From: Pleurotus djamor | Taxonomy: Eukaryota; Basidiomycota; Agaricomycetes; Agaricales; Pleurotaceae | DNA: 64,000 nt | Reading direction: 5' to 3' | Assembly (NCBI GenBank): GCA_029747585.1 | Contig: JAPEVF010000174.1 | Coordinates: 1-64,000, forward strand | Shown here: one piece after another, positions 1 to 10,520 of the stretch | How positions within the stretch are numbered: the first letter of the stretch is position 1 | How the letters are laid out: every line of letters starts with the position of its first letter | Translations under genes and position numbers: made by a program | Notes under the pieces: generated by a model | What the model saw: only the letters and a program-made list of their open reading frames with translations | Database searches by the model: none | Told to the model about the DNA's origin: nothing

Positions 1-5
1 AAGGA

Positions 6-78
6 TGGCATCTCCGTGGATTGAACACGGGACCTCCAGATCTTCAGTCTGTTGCTCTCCCAGCTGAGCTAAGACGCC
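6..78 (-). tRNA. tRNA-Phe (GAA)
   Basis: The reverse strand folds into a standard 73-base cloverleaf: a 7-pair acceptor stem with one G-U pair, a GCTC/GAGC D stem, an anticodon loop CTGAAGA with anticodon GAA, and a CCGTG/CACGG T stem with TTCAATC loop. The anticodon arm and variable loop match the well-known eukaryotic tRNA-Phe. There is no intron, unlike tRNA-Phe genes of budding yeast. A-box-like and B-box-like internal promoter sequences lie in the D and T arms. Discriminator base A; CCA is not encoded. Confidence 0.95.
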
Positions 79-1359
79 CGTTGAATAGGATGAGGGAGAT
101 GTCATGATCTTGAACAGTTGACAGTTGCGTGAAGTACTCGGCCTCAATTGAACTTCATAGCCTACAGGTACAGTAACTACAGTTGTCTACTGGGTTGTAC
201 TTTGTATCAGAGCTCTACTCATCCCGAGTGTTTGTAGATTCTTCATCCTTGTAGGCCTTTGGAAATCACTTGATACTGAAGGCCTCAAGCCCGTTTGAAG
301 CAACTCACAGTACGATCTAGCATATGGACGCGGGCTTCTCTCCCGTATCTCATGCACACAGATACCACTCGAAAGTGCCGCCTGCTGCGGCAAAACCCTT
401 GCTTGCTTCGCTGACAGTCCTCCGAAGTGGGTACCTATGAGGTCTTGAAGCTTGAAGGGCGGGATGTGTGTTTCTAAGTTGCCGCTGGTGGATGTAAATG
501 TGAATGACGCTTGAACGGTCTGCCTTGTGTTGAACTTGGGAGAACCACACCATAATTAAGTCACTGCGCTAGTTTGTTTCCAACTTGAGCCGTTGTGACT
601 TTTCTATCATTGCGCACCAGGTCACCGACATAACTTCGCAAATGTCTTTGCGCGAGATTGATTTGCTCGACCTGAGGACCCGAAAGGAGCAAAGGCTTCC
701 TTCCCCTTTGGGTATACTTCTCCAAGATGTGTGAGCCACCCAGCCTCTTTCCAATTTGTCCGTCAGGGATGGCAGCGACCGCGGCGACATTGCTGGCTCA
801 ACAAATCATCGAACTTTGAACCTCGTTCAGTCTCGCGACTCGCTCGGGGTTCCTCCTGGTATGCTGACGTCCACATGTTGAAGCCTGTCTGCATCTACAC
901 CTGAACACATGGCCCCAATGCCCATCCTGATACTGGCAACCGTGCGCTGCAGGAGACAGAAGGAACTCCTATGAAATTTGAATCTCCTGTTTACAAAGGG
1001 GCTTGCTAAGAACTCCCGGCTATGGCCACCGAACACAGCACGCGCAAATAGCAAAACAAAGGCTTCAATTTTGGGGATGCGAGAACCCTTGACAAGCAAG
1101 GGGATGACCGTTCTCCCCTAGTATCGGTCACTATGAATGCTGTTTTGCGGGCATACGCATCACTGCCGATATCCGATCGCGATATAGCAACGATACACCC
1201 GTTACACAAACGACACAGCTCGATGCAAGCCTGATAAACATGTGCCATGCCTTTTTTCAAGAATTTTTAAGGCTCTAATGTGCGTGACTGGGTACTTGGG
1301 GAGTCCTTTCTCTTGACCAACATCACTCACAGCCTTTTGGAGTCCCCTTTTCGCCAGAA
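79..1359. other. No recognisable gene
   Basis: About 1.3 kb between the tRNA and the first F-box gene. Only short overlapping frames of under 95 codons are present, none with a family signature. The last part presumably holds the promoter of the F-box gene starting at 1360. Confidence 0.5.
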
Positions 1360-2226
1360 ATGCCGGTGAAGGTATCCTCACAAACGCTGCGAGTAGCCCT
1401 CCAAAACGCTTCCCCGATCTCATGGCTCCCTCCCGAAATCCTCTCTTCCATTTTTAAGTGGGTCCGAAGGAATTACTCGTGGTATCCGTACTGGCATTAC
1501 ACCTGGGTTCCAGCGATAACCCACGTCTGCGCTACCTGGCGCGAAGTGGCTCTTCAGACGCCGCGATTATGGACATCCGCGTTTTTGTACCCAGCGGACT
1601 GGGGCCGTGAGGTCCTCCGACGAGCAAAAGGTGTCCCACTGGACATCATGATGCGCGATTTACCATCAACTGACGATCCTATCGATGTCGCGAAGTGCGT
1701 CTCGTTGATGAAAGCGGCTTTCGAGGAACCTCATCGTATTTCCCATATCAGCATCACTTTCTTCAAACAATCCGAAGACATATCAAAGACCTTGTCTGAG
1801 CTGATCGGTACATCGAACATGCCTCTCCTTGAGAGCATCTACATCAATGGCGACCGTGACGCTCCGTGTCGCGTCTACATCCACGCTCTCTTGCGGACGG
1901 AGACTGTCACAGCCCTTGGGATATCCTATAATCTCCTCTTCAACCCGGAGGTCATAGGGGTGCTGGGACGTTTCTCGGCTCTGGAGGAGTTATTTTTGGA
2001 TCCGGTCCCGGAGGACGAAGAGTCAACCTTCCAGCTATTGATCTGCCTACGGCGTAGGGAGAAACGTGGATTTCCACGACTCAAGGAGCTCAGCGTGTCG
2101 CCATTAGGGAAGGATGTCAACCCACACATCATTGCGATGCTTGAACAGCTGGTTGATTCGTTTACGACCTCTTGGTCCGTTCGAAGGACACAGATCGATT
2201 ATGCAGCTCGATATCTGGGACGTTGA
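1360..2226 (+). CDS. F-box protein, internally deleted paralogue
   Basis: A 288-residue single-exon frame. Residues about 20-75 form an F-box-like motif of the mushroom type (LPPEILSSIF, then THVCATWREVALQTPRLW), expected to bind Skp1 in an SCF ubiquitin ligase, with leucine-rich sequence after it as the likely substrate-binding part. It resembles the 533-residue gene at 7457-9058 at both ends (WLPPEIL...LLRRAKG-type start; FSALEELFLDP...RFPRLKELSV-type end), but about 240 residues of that gene's middle are absent and the frame stays open across the junction. It is therefore an in-frame deletion derivative or a short isoform. Whether it is expressed cannot be told from sequence. Confidence 0.75.
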   Translation: MPVKVSSQTLRVALQNASPISWLPPEILSSIFKWVRRNYSWYPYWHYTWVPAITHVCATWREVALQTPRLWTSAFLYPADWGREVLRRAKGVPLDIMMRDLPSTDDPIDVAKCVSLMKAAFEEPHRISHISITFFKQSEDISKTLSELIGTSNMPLLESIYINGDRDAPCRVYIHALLRTETVTALGISYNLLFNPEVIGVLGRFSALEELFLDPVPEDEESTFQLLICLRRREKRGFPRLKELSVSPLGKDVNPHIIAMLEQLVDSFTTSWSVRRTQIDYAARYLGR

Positions 2227-2391
2227 GTGTAGTCAAGGTCGGGTCCGTTGCTTAACGTAGAATTGATATCGAAGTATGTACATGTACTCTAGATCCCCAA
2301 CTAAGATCTAATCTGACCGCGATAGCTAGCAAGCGCAAAGAATGAGGGGCCTCGGCCCCTCGAGCATGAAGAGGAAATCGAAGATTGCGTT

Positions 2392-3621
2392 CTAAGGCCA
2401 AACATGAGAGTCATCACTGGGATAATAGTCTGGAAAGAAATATGAGTCTTCACTACCTCGGTTTTCCCCATATTCGCGGTCAATATCATCACCGTCGTCT
2501 TCCTCCGTTTCCATTTCGCAGTCCATGGCATCGGCCTCTTCGCCTGGATCTGTAGCTGCCGAAGATATATCATCATCCGAGCTATCATCTGGGGTCACAA
2601 CGGCCTCGGGTTTCTTCCTTTCGTAAAACTCATCGTTGGGATGCCAGTCTGGGTCTGAGTCGCTGTCCATGTCCATACCCTCCTCCTCCTCACTCCCCGA
2701 CTCATATTCATCGGAGGGAATGCTGAAAATTCGATCCCATGTAACCAAGACGTGGTTTTCCAACTCCCAAACCATGTCCTGAGATATGTGGCACTCGCGA
2801 ATCTCAATGTGTGCTAGCTTCGGTCCTATATACCTTCGTTGGTTGATTAGGCAAACGAGCGCATCGTGGAGACTTTCAATTTCATCTACTTCCATTGTTG
2901 AATCCACGGGATGAAATGAGCAGCGATAAAAACAGAGGTTGCAGAGCTTTGGCATAGGCAAATGTTGATGCTCTTGGTCTTGCTCGTCATCATCCACGAG
3001 AAGCTGCTGGACTATTTCGTAGGAGCATCTCTCGAAGTGTAGATCGGCCATCTCAGTGAACTTGGACAAGAAGTCGGAGTCGATCCAATCCCCGGTGACT
3101 CCGTCGAGGCCAAGCTGGGGAACGTCAAGGAAAGAAGGGACCGTGCAAAGTGGCAAGTAGACATTAGGTGTCGACGAAGGTGGGAGCGCGAGGAAAAGAT
3201 GGTTGCCCTCAGGGTTGAAGTCCTCCCCAGCAAGGAGGATTCCAACACATTCGTCAGAGAAGGAGATAGCTAGGGAGCAGAAAGAATCAATTGCGACATG
3301 AGAACAGACATTCATGAGTCTTGAGACCTCGTTTCGCCCAAGTTCCTGGATTTGGCTTGCAAAGAATGAGATGTCCGTCGTTGGGGGATAGTCGATGAGA
3401 TCGAAGATGAGTGACATGTCTACAGTCGCGGTTGCAATTTGCATAGAGCGCAGATGAGGGAGGGGAACTTTCTGTGAGGGGTCTAAAGGGAAGGCAAAGT
3501 CCGAAATGTCAAAATTGGCGTTTACAATGGAAAGGGACTGGAGATTGGGCGTATTGCGTAGAGAGCCAGCCAACATCAGCATGGTCAACTTGTTAATATG
3601 GGCCACCGCGGAGCGTGGCAT
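2392..3621 (-). CDS. F-box/LRR-type C-terminal protein lacking the F-box
   Basis: A 409-residue frame with repeated leucine-rich strands (LRNTPNLQSLSIVNANF, LPHLRSMQIATATVD, MPKLCNLCFYRCSF) of the kind that follows the F-box in mushroom F-box proteins. The last 100 residues are very acidic, rich in D, E and S. No F-box is seen. The frame is open for about 100 more bases upstream (to about 3720) before a stop, so the true start may be a missed 5' exon, or the gene has lost its N-terminal half. It runs convergently with the F-box gene ending at 2226, with 165 bases between, including a GAGGGGCC-TC-GGCCCCTC hairpin near 2343. The function is inferred only from architecture. Confidence 0.55.
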   Translation of the reverse strand: MPRSAVAHINKLTMLMLAGSLRNTPNLQSLSIVNANFDISDFAFPLDPSQKVPLPHLRSMQIATATVDMSLIFDLIDYPPTTDISFFASQIQELGRNEVSRLMNVCSHVAIDSFCSLAISFSDECVGILLAGEDFNPEGNHLFLALPPSSTPNVYLPLCTVPSFLDVPQLGLDGVTGDWIDSDFLSKFTEMADLHFERCSYEIVQQLLVDDDEQDQEHQHLPMPKLCNLCFYRCSFHPVDSTMEVDEIESLHDALVCLINQRRYIGPKLAHIEIRECHISQDMVWELENHVLVTWDRIFSIPSDEYESGSEEEEGMDMDSDSDPDWHPNDEFYERKKPEAVVTPDDSSDDDISSAATDPGEEADAMDCEMETEEDDGDDIDREYGENRGSEDSYFFPDYYPSDDSHVWP

Positions 3622-3894
3622 GAACGGGTCCGTACGCAGGAGACATTTGAGATAAGAAGAACACTGCTGTGACTCAGCCTGCGGTTGGCAAACTCCTCCG
3701 TACTCATGCAGGACACGCTATCCCAGCCTTCCCCAACCCTATTCCCAACATCCATACGTGAGTCTCTGGATGTTGTCTTGATGTTCTTTGCTCACGTAGG
3801 GGAGCTGCAATCGAGCATACCTAAACAGGGTGTAGGGGAGGTACCTGGGAAGGATACTAGATGAGCTGTGGGGGTTTCAGGTCATCGGGACGTC

Positions 3895-5190
3895 TTGGAA
3901 ACTAACCAACGTTGGTTGTTACCCAGCCAGTTCCTCCTTCGAGCTGGAGCGGTTCCGACATTGATATGGTGCGCCTATTACTTCTAGTATCTTCTGTGAA
4001 TGGTGCTAATAGTTGTTTACCGTATCAGACATCGTGTTGAAACCGGACTTCCCGAGGTGCGAGTTTGGGGTGCGAGGAGGTGGTGGGTTGGATGGACGTT
4101 GTTTGAGTCGATGCCTACAGTGTTGATGAGTTGGCTGCGGGTGACTAGGAATGATGGTAAGTTATTGGTAACCTTTTGAAGCCAACAGAGCCGATGGAAA
4201 CGTACAAAGTTCTATTATCTCCAAAAACGGCCAAATCGTCGAACTCATAAATCTCCCTAACCGCTCCATGGTTTGTTTATCCCTTTTAAGATGCTGTTCG
4301 TAACTTCTTAATGATACCTTAGCATGTATGAAATTGACACCGAAATCGAAATTCCGAGGTGAGTGTTCCGGGTCTGAGGAGGGGGGTATGGAAGGAAGTT
4401 GTTTGATTTGATGACAACGGCCTCAATGGCTTGGCTGTGGGTGGATAGGATGTATGGTAAGTCGATTATAGTTCTTTCGAAGGGACAGGAACGGAAAGAA
4501 ACGTACTATCCTCGATTTTCCTTAGAACCACCCAAACCTTCTGCCTCAGATACCTCCTCAGCAACTTATTGGTATGTTTATTACTCCTGGAGTTGTGTTT
4601 GTGTCGTGCTAACACTGCTCCAGCGCGTGCGATATCGCTGTCGAAGGCGAGGGTTCAGGTTGTACGTTTGGTGGTACCAGTACAAGGGGAGGCCGACCAG
4701 ATACGGTTGCAACCACCCCCGTCGTCCATACCAGGGCAGAGACGCATGCCTGCCACTCCCAGTAAGTGATTCCCGTATTTCCCAGGTGTAAAAATGCGAA
4801 GCAAAACTCACCGCTTTCAATTTCCTCCCCAGCCGGCCCTACCGACCACATAGAATATCTCCCCAACGGCTCAACTGGTTGTCTTCGTCTTTTAGCATTC
4901 TCCATTCCTATTAGTTACCATCCTGCAGCGCGTGTTCCTGGTGCTCGAATCGCCGATTTCGGAAGCGGTGGTTCCGGGGGTACCAGCGGGATGGATATCG
5001 AAAACGGAGTCCGAAAACTCTGTTACCACCGGCTGTGTAGGTTCAAAAGGAGTAGTAAGTAATCTATTACATTTTTAGAGCAGTAGAATAGCAGGAAAAC
5101 CTACTGTTTGCTTTTTTCTCCGCAGCCGGCTAACCATCCACCTCTGATATCTTCCCGAAAACAAAGCCGTTCGTCGCCGTTTTTTCAGGT
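3895..5190 (+). repeat. Degenerate tandem array of a repeated exon/intron unit
   Basis: Roughly 300-base units recur about four times in diverged form. Each has a segment ending like ELINLPNRSM, IEYLPNGST or YLPENKA followed by GT, an intron-like stretch ending in AG, then a segment of type DIAVEGEGSGCTFGG followed by GTAAGT or GTGAGT. The clearest pair is 4030-4150 against 4335-4465, with shared words such as GAAGTTGTTTGA and TTGGCTGTGGGTG. In-frame stops break most copies. I read it as a decayed gene built from duplicated exon pairs; I do not recognise the family. Confidence 0.4.
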
Positions 5191-5736
5191 AATTGTTTAC
5201 GTGTAGATAGTGTTTACGTAGCGCCTGTACTTGAGCCTGCGATCATAGTTTTCGGGACATAAGTTTCTTGTGGGGTGTGAGGTGCAAGTGAGGTGTGGGG
5301 ACAACCCTGGAGTGCGGGGCAGTAAGCCGAAAGCGATCGTAGGTCACTTTGATATAATCTGTGAGTGATCTGCGTGAGTTTTCGAACGAGATAGGTGTGG
5401 ACTTGCGAGGACGCACCATGCCCCGTTTTTCGTGGGCTCAAAACTCAGCGCTCAGCCCCGACTCATCCCATCCCCTGGGCCTTTGGTACTCTGTTCCCTA
5501 GCCCATACTGACCAGCACCCCTCGCGCGCATTGTAGCTGTTCAATGTCATGGAAGTTGAACGTTGAAGCTTGAAGTCGTGCAATTGGTGTGCACATATGC
5601 AGCATAGTTTGTCGACGCTTGATTTGTAGCTGTCAAGAAATGAATGATTTAGGGATACTTAGATGATTCTCACGGTCAATAATTCCTTCCCACAATCAAT
5701 GACAACTCAAAGACGATCAGGACATCATGAATGACA
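5191..5736. other. No recognisable gene
   Basis: Only short frames are present. No transposon ends or structural RNA were seen. Confidence 0.5.
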
Positions 5737-6675
5737 TCACTGGTCAAGAAAATGAATTAATATAAGGCGTTGACAGGTGGCGATGTGATGGCACTTAAGA
5801 AAAGCGCCCGTGCAAGCCCGGAGGCGTAAGAAACGGGCCTTCATTTCATTCCGGACCCGTAAACGTGGAGACGCCAAGGCGCAGGAGAAAGTGAGGAACG
5901 CCAAAGATGGAAGGAAGGGCAGTTGGGTAGCGAAGGAGCCATACTCGAGGTCGAGGGTGTGCAGGTTGGGAAGATGGGATTGGATGACATGTTTCGGGAT
6001 GATAAGCGTAGACGCGGATTCGTCATCATCGTCATCATCTTCGTCGTCCTCTTGAGCTTTAACAACGTCCAATCGGAACAACCTGAGATGGGGGACGTTC
6101 CGAACGTCTGGAATGAGTTCAAGAAACTCACGGGCGGATTGCAAGGAAGCAGCAATGACATTGAGTTCCTCGAACCTGCTGAAATGGGGCATGACAACTT
6201 CGGCTGCTCTTCCTTGAAATACGGCATCGTAAACATGAACACGACACCAAACAGTCAGAGGAGCTGACTTGGAACGACGAAGCATTTCCTGTATGCATTC
6301 GATCTGGTCATTGAGCTTGATGTCGCTCCACAAACGAGGATTCCTAAAGGCGACTTCGCTCCAGCGACGACAGACTTTGGCAATATCCAGCCAGCTGGAT
6401 TGGGATTTACGATAGCTTGAAGCGTTCGAGGGGTCGAGCTCGGCATTACGACGGCTCTTTTGAATGTAAATCCTCTTGGTCTCTTCGAAAATTGTAGAAA
6501 GAAGCTCGTCGGGGAGCTTCGAGATGGAGGAAGGGGTGTTCGTTTGATCTTTCAGACGCTGGAGTTCCTGATAGGTGTCGGAATGAACGGATTCTCCCTT
6601 AGTCTGCGCATGTTGGATCATGCTTGAGAGAGAAGCGATTTCAAAGTCATATTTAGATTGCGTCCGAGCGTTCAT
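5737..6675 (-). CDS. F-box protein
   Basis: A 312-residue protein starting at MNARTQSK. An upstream in-frame Met at 6729 lies inside a likely 5'UTR intron (donor GTGAGT near 6733, acceptor TTTTAG just before GAACATG), so the downstream Met was chosen. A helical N-terminal region is followed by an F-box at about residues 53-115 (ISKLPDELLSTIFEE, then LDIAKVCRRWSEVAFRNPRLW). The C-terminal half is leucine-rich and contains an acidic run of about a dozen D and E. This layout (helix, F-box, LRR) is the common Agaricomycetes F-box-like form. It is shorter than many relatives, so the 3' end could be truncated. Confidence 0.7.
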   Translation of the reverse strand: MNARTQSKYDFEIASLSSMIQHAQTKGESVHSDTYQELQRLKDQTNTPSSISKLPDELLSTIFEETKRIYIQKSRRNAELDPSNASSYRKSQSSWLDIAKVCRRWSEVAFRNPRLWSDIKLNDQIECIQEMLRRSKSAPLTVWCRVHVYDAVFQGRAAEVVMPHFSRFEELNVIAASLQSAREFLELIPDVRNVPHLRLFRLDVVKAQEDDEDDDDDDESASTLIIPKHVIQSHLPNLHTLDLEYGSFATQLPFLPSLAFLTFSCALASPRLRVRNEMKARFLRLRACTGAFLKCHHIATCQRLILIHFLDQ

Positions 6676-7456
6676 GTTCCTAAAATGGAGTATATTCAGG
6701 CTGAGGAAGACAACGAGGACTGAGGCCACTCACGGGTAGCGAAAGGAATCAGTCGGACTGGGGGTGGAGATAAAAGACTATCAGGTCCTGTTATTACGAA
6801 GGTCCTGTTATTACAAGCTGAATAGAAGGCGTCCTGAGAGTTGATGGAGAGAGTAGAAAGAAAGACGGACCCGCTATTTAAGCCAGAAAGCGAGAGAGTG
6901 GCATCAAGGGGACGCGAATTTCAAGCTTCAAAGGGACCGGCTCAAGCAATTGAGCAGTCGCACAAGGCAGCCGATAGCGCATCTGGTCCGTGGAATCTGG
7001 ATCTTTGGTTGGAAGAGTTACCACAAACTTCAAAGCAGCAGTGCAACTTAGCAGCAAGACTGACTTAAAGCAGAGAAGAGTTAGGCTCCGCCTTTGCTCC
7101 AGCTTTGTATTCCGAGAGCACCAGAGAGTGCTGACGTGCTTTGAGGACGACTAAGTATTTCCCGACGTGAAAGAAACAAGAGTCTTGGTTCGGGTTCAAG
7201 GTCCTCAGAATAACTTGGATTCAGCATCACTGTGAGTGTGGAAGAGGTACTTGCTGCATTGTAGGGAAGGGCGAAATGTGGCCACCATCGTCCTGGCCCA
7301 CAACGAAGTCACGACTCGGACACGTACACCAGACGCGGTACCGTGATCCTCACGTGACGACTCACGCTCTGCGTTATAATTTTAAGCTTCAAGTTCAACT
7401 TCATTCCTTGATCCTTGCAACCACGACGCCTCCCTCATTTCCGCACCCTTTCAGAA
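6676..7456. other. Intergenic, divergent promoter region
   Basis: This lies between two divergently transcribed F-box genes. It holds the presumed 5'UTR intron of the minus-strand gene and, near 7373, an AT-rich TTATAATTTT stretch about 80 bases before the plus-strand start. No other gene was seen. Confidence 0.4.
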
Positions 7457-9058
7457 ATGAACGTTGCCCCAACCTCAAAAACGCTTCCAGCATCACCGTA
7501 CAATCCTCATCAACTCCAAGATCACAATGCTTCACTTCCCGTGATGGCACTTCCCCCAGAAATCCTCTCCTACATCTTCGAGCTGGTTCGAAAGACATAT
7601 CTGTCGTTGAACCCATCCGATACATATTCCTGGCTCCCAGGTGTGACTCACGTCTGCACCGCCTGGCGCGAAATGGCTCTTCAAACCCCGCGATTATGGA
7701 CTTCGGTCTATCTGTATCCCTTGGAACGGGGGCATGAAGTCCTCCGACGGGCAAAAGGTGCTCCTCTGGACATTCATGGTCTACCACCTGACGACGATCC
7801 CAATGTCGTTGCCGCATGCATTTCTATGATGAAAACCATCTTCAACGAACCTGGTCGCATTTCCTCCATCAACATTTCAGTGTCCAAATATTCCGACGAA
7901 GTTTCAAGTACTTTGTCTGAGTTGATAGGCACATCAAGTATGCCCCTCCTCGAGAGCATACAGATCGATAGCTTCCCTAACCAGTGCCGAGTGCTAGACG
8001 ATGTGCTCATGACGCAGGAAAGCGCTCCACGGCTCGAGACGCTTGTCTTGCAGAATTGCCGACTTGACCTCACGACCCCACGATTCCATCAACTCCGTTA
8101 TCTGGAGCTCGAATCAACTCTTCGCCCTTCGCCGAGAATAACCGACCTCTACTCTTTCATTTCTGCTCTAGCTGAGATGCACGATCTCGAGAGGCTGAAA
8201 CTGGCATATGTCCTACCGGACGAACCAGACGAAGATCCCCTGCAGGCAATGATGGACGCCCCAGTCTCCCTTCCCAGCTTACGCCAAGTGGTCATTTTGG
8301 ATGATTGCGTGCCCTTGTACATACTCAAGTGCACACGAGCTCCAAACGTTGGCCGCATCGATGTCACCCTGTACAATTGCTTCGATTCCGACAAAGCTTC
8401 CGACAATGTACAGGAGATTTCCAATTTCATTGCTTTTAGGTCACCCGTCGTCAATACCCCCGAGGCCACTGAATACCATCTAGAGGTTCATAGTTCGCCT
8501 AGCTACATGATTATGGACTACACTCGGACTACAGGGGGCCCAGCCACCTCCAAAACAATTTCTATCCAGCTCGACCTGCTCTCGGAGGAGTTTTGGTCAA
8601 TGGTTCCGCTCGCTCCAGTGGCTACGTTCTCCTTCCATCCCTCCCTCGACGACGATATACCGGTGGAATACTTCAACTATGTCAGGCTACTCTCTCAGAT
8701 GGACATGGTCACAACTCTCAAGCTTCCCTATAACGCTTTCTTCAAACCAAACGGTCCTGGCATGAACTTTATAGGGATGTGGACAAACTTCCCGGCGCTG
8801 AAGGAACTATTCTTCTCGTCGCTTCCGCATGACGAAGCAGCTACGAAGCAGCTTTTGGAATGGATCAGATTTAGAGAGAGGCGGAGACTTCCACGGCTCA
8901 AAGAGCTGAGCATTCCTGATCAGTGGGAGGACTCGGAGGACACCGACCCGAGCGTAATTCAGACTCTCAAACAGTCAGTTGATTCCCTTACGACCTTGTC
9001 TTCATCAGAACGCATCATGCAAATCTCTCAAGCTGAAAATCCGGGAGATTTCTGGTAA
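7457..9058 (+). CDS. F-box protein, full-length paralogue
   Basis: A 533-residue single-exon frame. The Met at 7457 was preferred over the one 42 bases upstream because the protein from there aligns with the starts of the two sister genes (…HQLQDHNASLP… here, …HQLQHRNALLP… in the copy at 9531). The F-box-like motif is at about residues 32-90 (LPPEILSYIFELV, then THVCTAWREMALQTPRLW), followed by about 400 residues of irregular leucine-rich repeats ending in an FPALKELFF and LPRLKELSI region. The expected role is substrate recognition in an SCF E3 ligase; the substrate is unknown. It is the reference copy for the deleted paralogue at 1360 and the truncated one at 9531. Confidence 0.8.
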   Translation: MNVAPTSKTLPASPYNPHQLQDHNASLPVMALPPEILSYIFELVRKTYLSLNPSDTYSWLPGVTHVCTAWREMALQTPRLWTSVYLYPLERGHEVLRRAKGAPLDIHGLPPDDDPNVVAACISMMKTIFNEPGRISSINISVSKYSDEVSSTLSELIGTSSMPLLESIQIDSFPNQCRVLDDVLMTQESAPRLETLVLQNCRLDLTTPRFHQLRYLELESTLRPSPRITDLYSFISALAEMHDLERLKLAYVLPDEPDEDPLQAMMDAPVSLPSLRQVVILDDCVPLYILKCTRAPNVGRIDVTLYNCFDSDKASDNVQEISNFIAFRSPVVNTPEATEYHLEVHSSPSYMIMDYTRTTGGPATSKTISIQLDLLSEEFWSMVPLAPVATFSFHPSLDDDIPVEYFNYVRLLSQMDMVTTLKLPYNAFFKPNGPGMNFIGMWTNFPALKELFFSSLPHDEAATKQLLEWIRFRERRRLPRLKELSIPDQWEDSEDTDPSVIQTLKQSVDSLTTLSSSERIMQISQAENPGDFW

Positions 9059-9530
9059 ACAATCATGTACATACCTAGCGTCCCCATGTTTCTTTCACGG
9101 TCAATCGATACTGCAATGCTTCCTCACTGTTTGGAACCACTATGCCGTTGAGTATTTGGGTCGGCGGGACTAGTCACAAGGATCGCCGTGAAGTCCGTCA
9201 TTCTTTGGCCTTGAGTTGGCCTTGAGTTCGTCCTATGGGTCAATGAAACTCATTACTCATAGGGAAGGACTCCGTAGATTCAAACGTTCCTTGCGCAGTT
9301 TGGCCCCAGGAGAGTGTTTGAGGCCGATCGCCACCTTTGTCGTGACACGTATCTCAAGGTATTAGCCCTGCCATTGGTCCTCCGGGCATGCTAGTGACGC
9401 CACCTCCTCCATGGATGTCATCGAATAGGGGGTATTGGCAAACCCCTTTTGAGCGCCCGTTGTCGTTAATTCGAACTTTGGCTCTTGACCACAACAACCC
9501 AACCTCTGACAACCCCTCAAATCACCAGTA
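9059..9530. other. Intergenic between tandem F-box copies
   Basis: No frame with a family signature. It is presumed to hold the 3' end of the second copy and the promoter of the third. Confidence 0.4.
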
Positions 9531-9846
9531 ATGGAGGTGAATAGAGATCTAGAAACTCTTCAACCATCTCTACGCAAAGCCCATCAACTCCAACATCGCA
9601 ATGCCTTACTTCCGTCGACTTCGCTTCCACCAGAAATCCTCTCCTATGTCTTCGAGCTCGTACAAACCATATACTCGAGTTTCGGCCCAAAGTATCGTCA
9701 CGCCTGGGTCTCAGTAGTGACCCACGTCTGCACCGCTTGGCGCCAAGTGGCCCTTCAGACACCGCAGTTATGGTCGTCAGCCCCTCTGTACCCACTGGAA
9801 TGGGGAAACGAAGTCCTCCAACGAGCCAAAGGCGCCCCCTTAGACN
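9531..9846 (+). pseudogene. F-box protein, third copy, truncated at a low-quality patch
   Basis: The first 105 or so codons are a close relative of the gene at 7457: LPPEILSYVFELV and THVCTAWRQVALQTPQLW give the F-box. Homology ends in GAPLD at about 9845, where a run of roughly fourteen N within about 160 bases begins (first N at 9846). The downstream sequence does not resemble the paralogue's LRR part. Either the copy was truncated by an insertion or two unrelated contigs were joined here; the N cluster favours the second. Confidence 0.7.
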
Positions 9847-10520
9847 TCTCCATCTGTGACAAGCTATTTGGCNATGATCTCAGTNNTNNGACNCNANCCA
9901 GAGAGGGACTATANGGGCGAGCGTAGGCCGAGATGACGGCCGAGCGAACAGGATAGGACGAGTACAGCGACTGGGGAGCAGCGCTNGACTCCTACTANCA
10001 CTCCGGGCTCGGGTGTACCAGGCCAGGTGCAAGGCTGAGGATACGAGGAGGAGGAGGGCGATGAGTGGAGGACAACCAAGTTGTCTCGGGTCCGGGTTGG
10101 GTCGTCAGGCCAGATGAGGATCAGGGAGGATAAGGCAGAAACATCTATAAACGAGCTAAGGGAACAAATACAACGATGAGGAACTATATATACTATGCTA
10201 CATGAGGCAATGGACGACGATATGCCAGAAATGTGATTCCCATGGCTTGGACCCTTGGGGGGGTTGGATTCTCCAATTTTTCGGGCTGTTGCCGCCTGGA
10301 TGTCATTTGCATCGAGCCAAACCTTCTTACCAACCTTGTATGCTGGAGCGGGTAAACAGTGACGATTAGTGTCAGTTAGAGTGCATGATTCGAGGCCGAT
10401 TTAGGAGGCGATTTAGCGCTTAATTCAGACCCAATTCGCTCAAGTGAAATACCGCCTACCGCCGATTTTCAACATAATCGCGGCATCGTTGCATCAATAT
10501 AACTTCATATACTTAGACAC
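9847..10520. other. N-rich, unassigned sequence
   Basis: It contains ambiguous bases up to about 10000 and then about 500 bases with no coding signal. Short repeated words (CCGATTTAGGAGGCGATTTAG, GCCGATTTTC) near 10395-10475 suggest repeat material, but no element ends could be defined. Confidence 0.4.

Noticed and set aside
6676..6729. Upstream Met (MASVLVVFLSL) of the F-box gene at 5737 as a signal peptide
   Set aside because: This hydrophobic stretch lies within a GT...AG intron and F-box proteins are not secreted.
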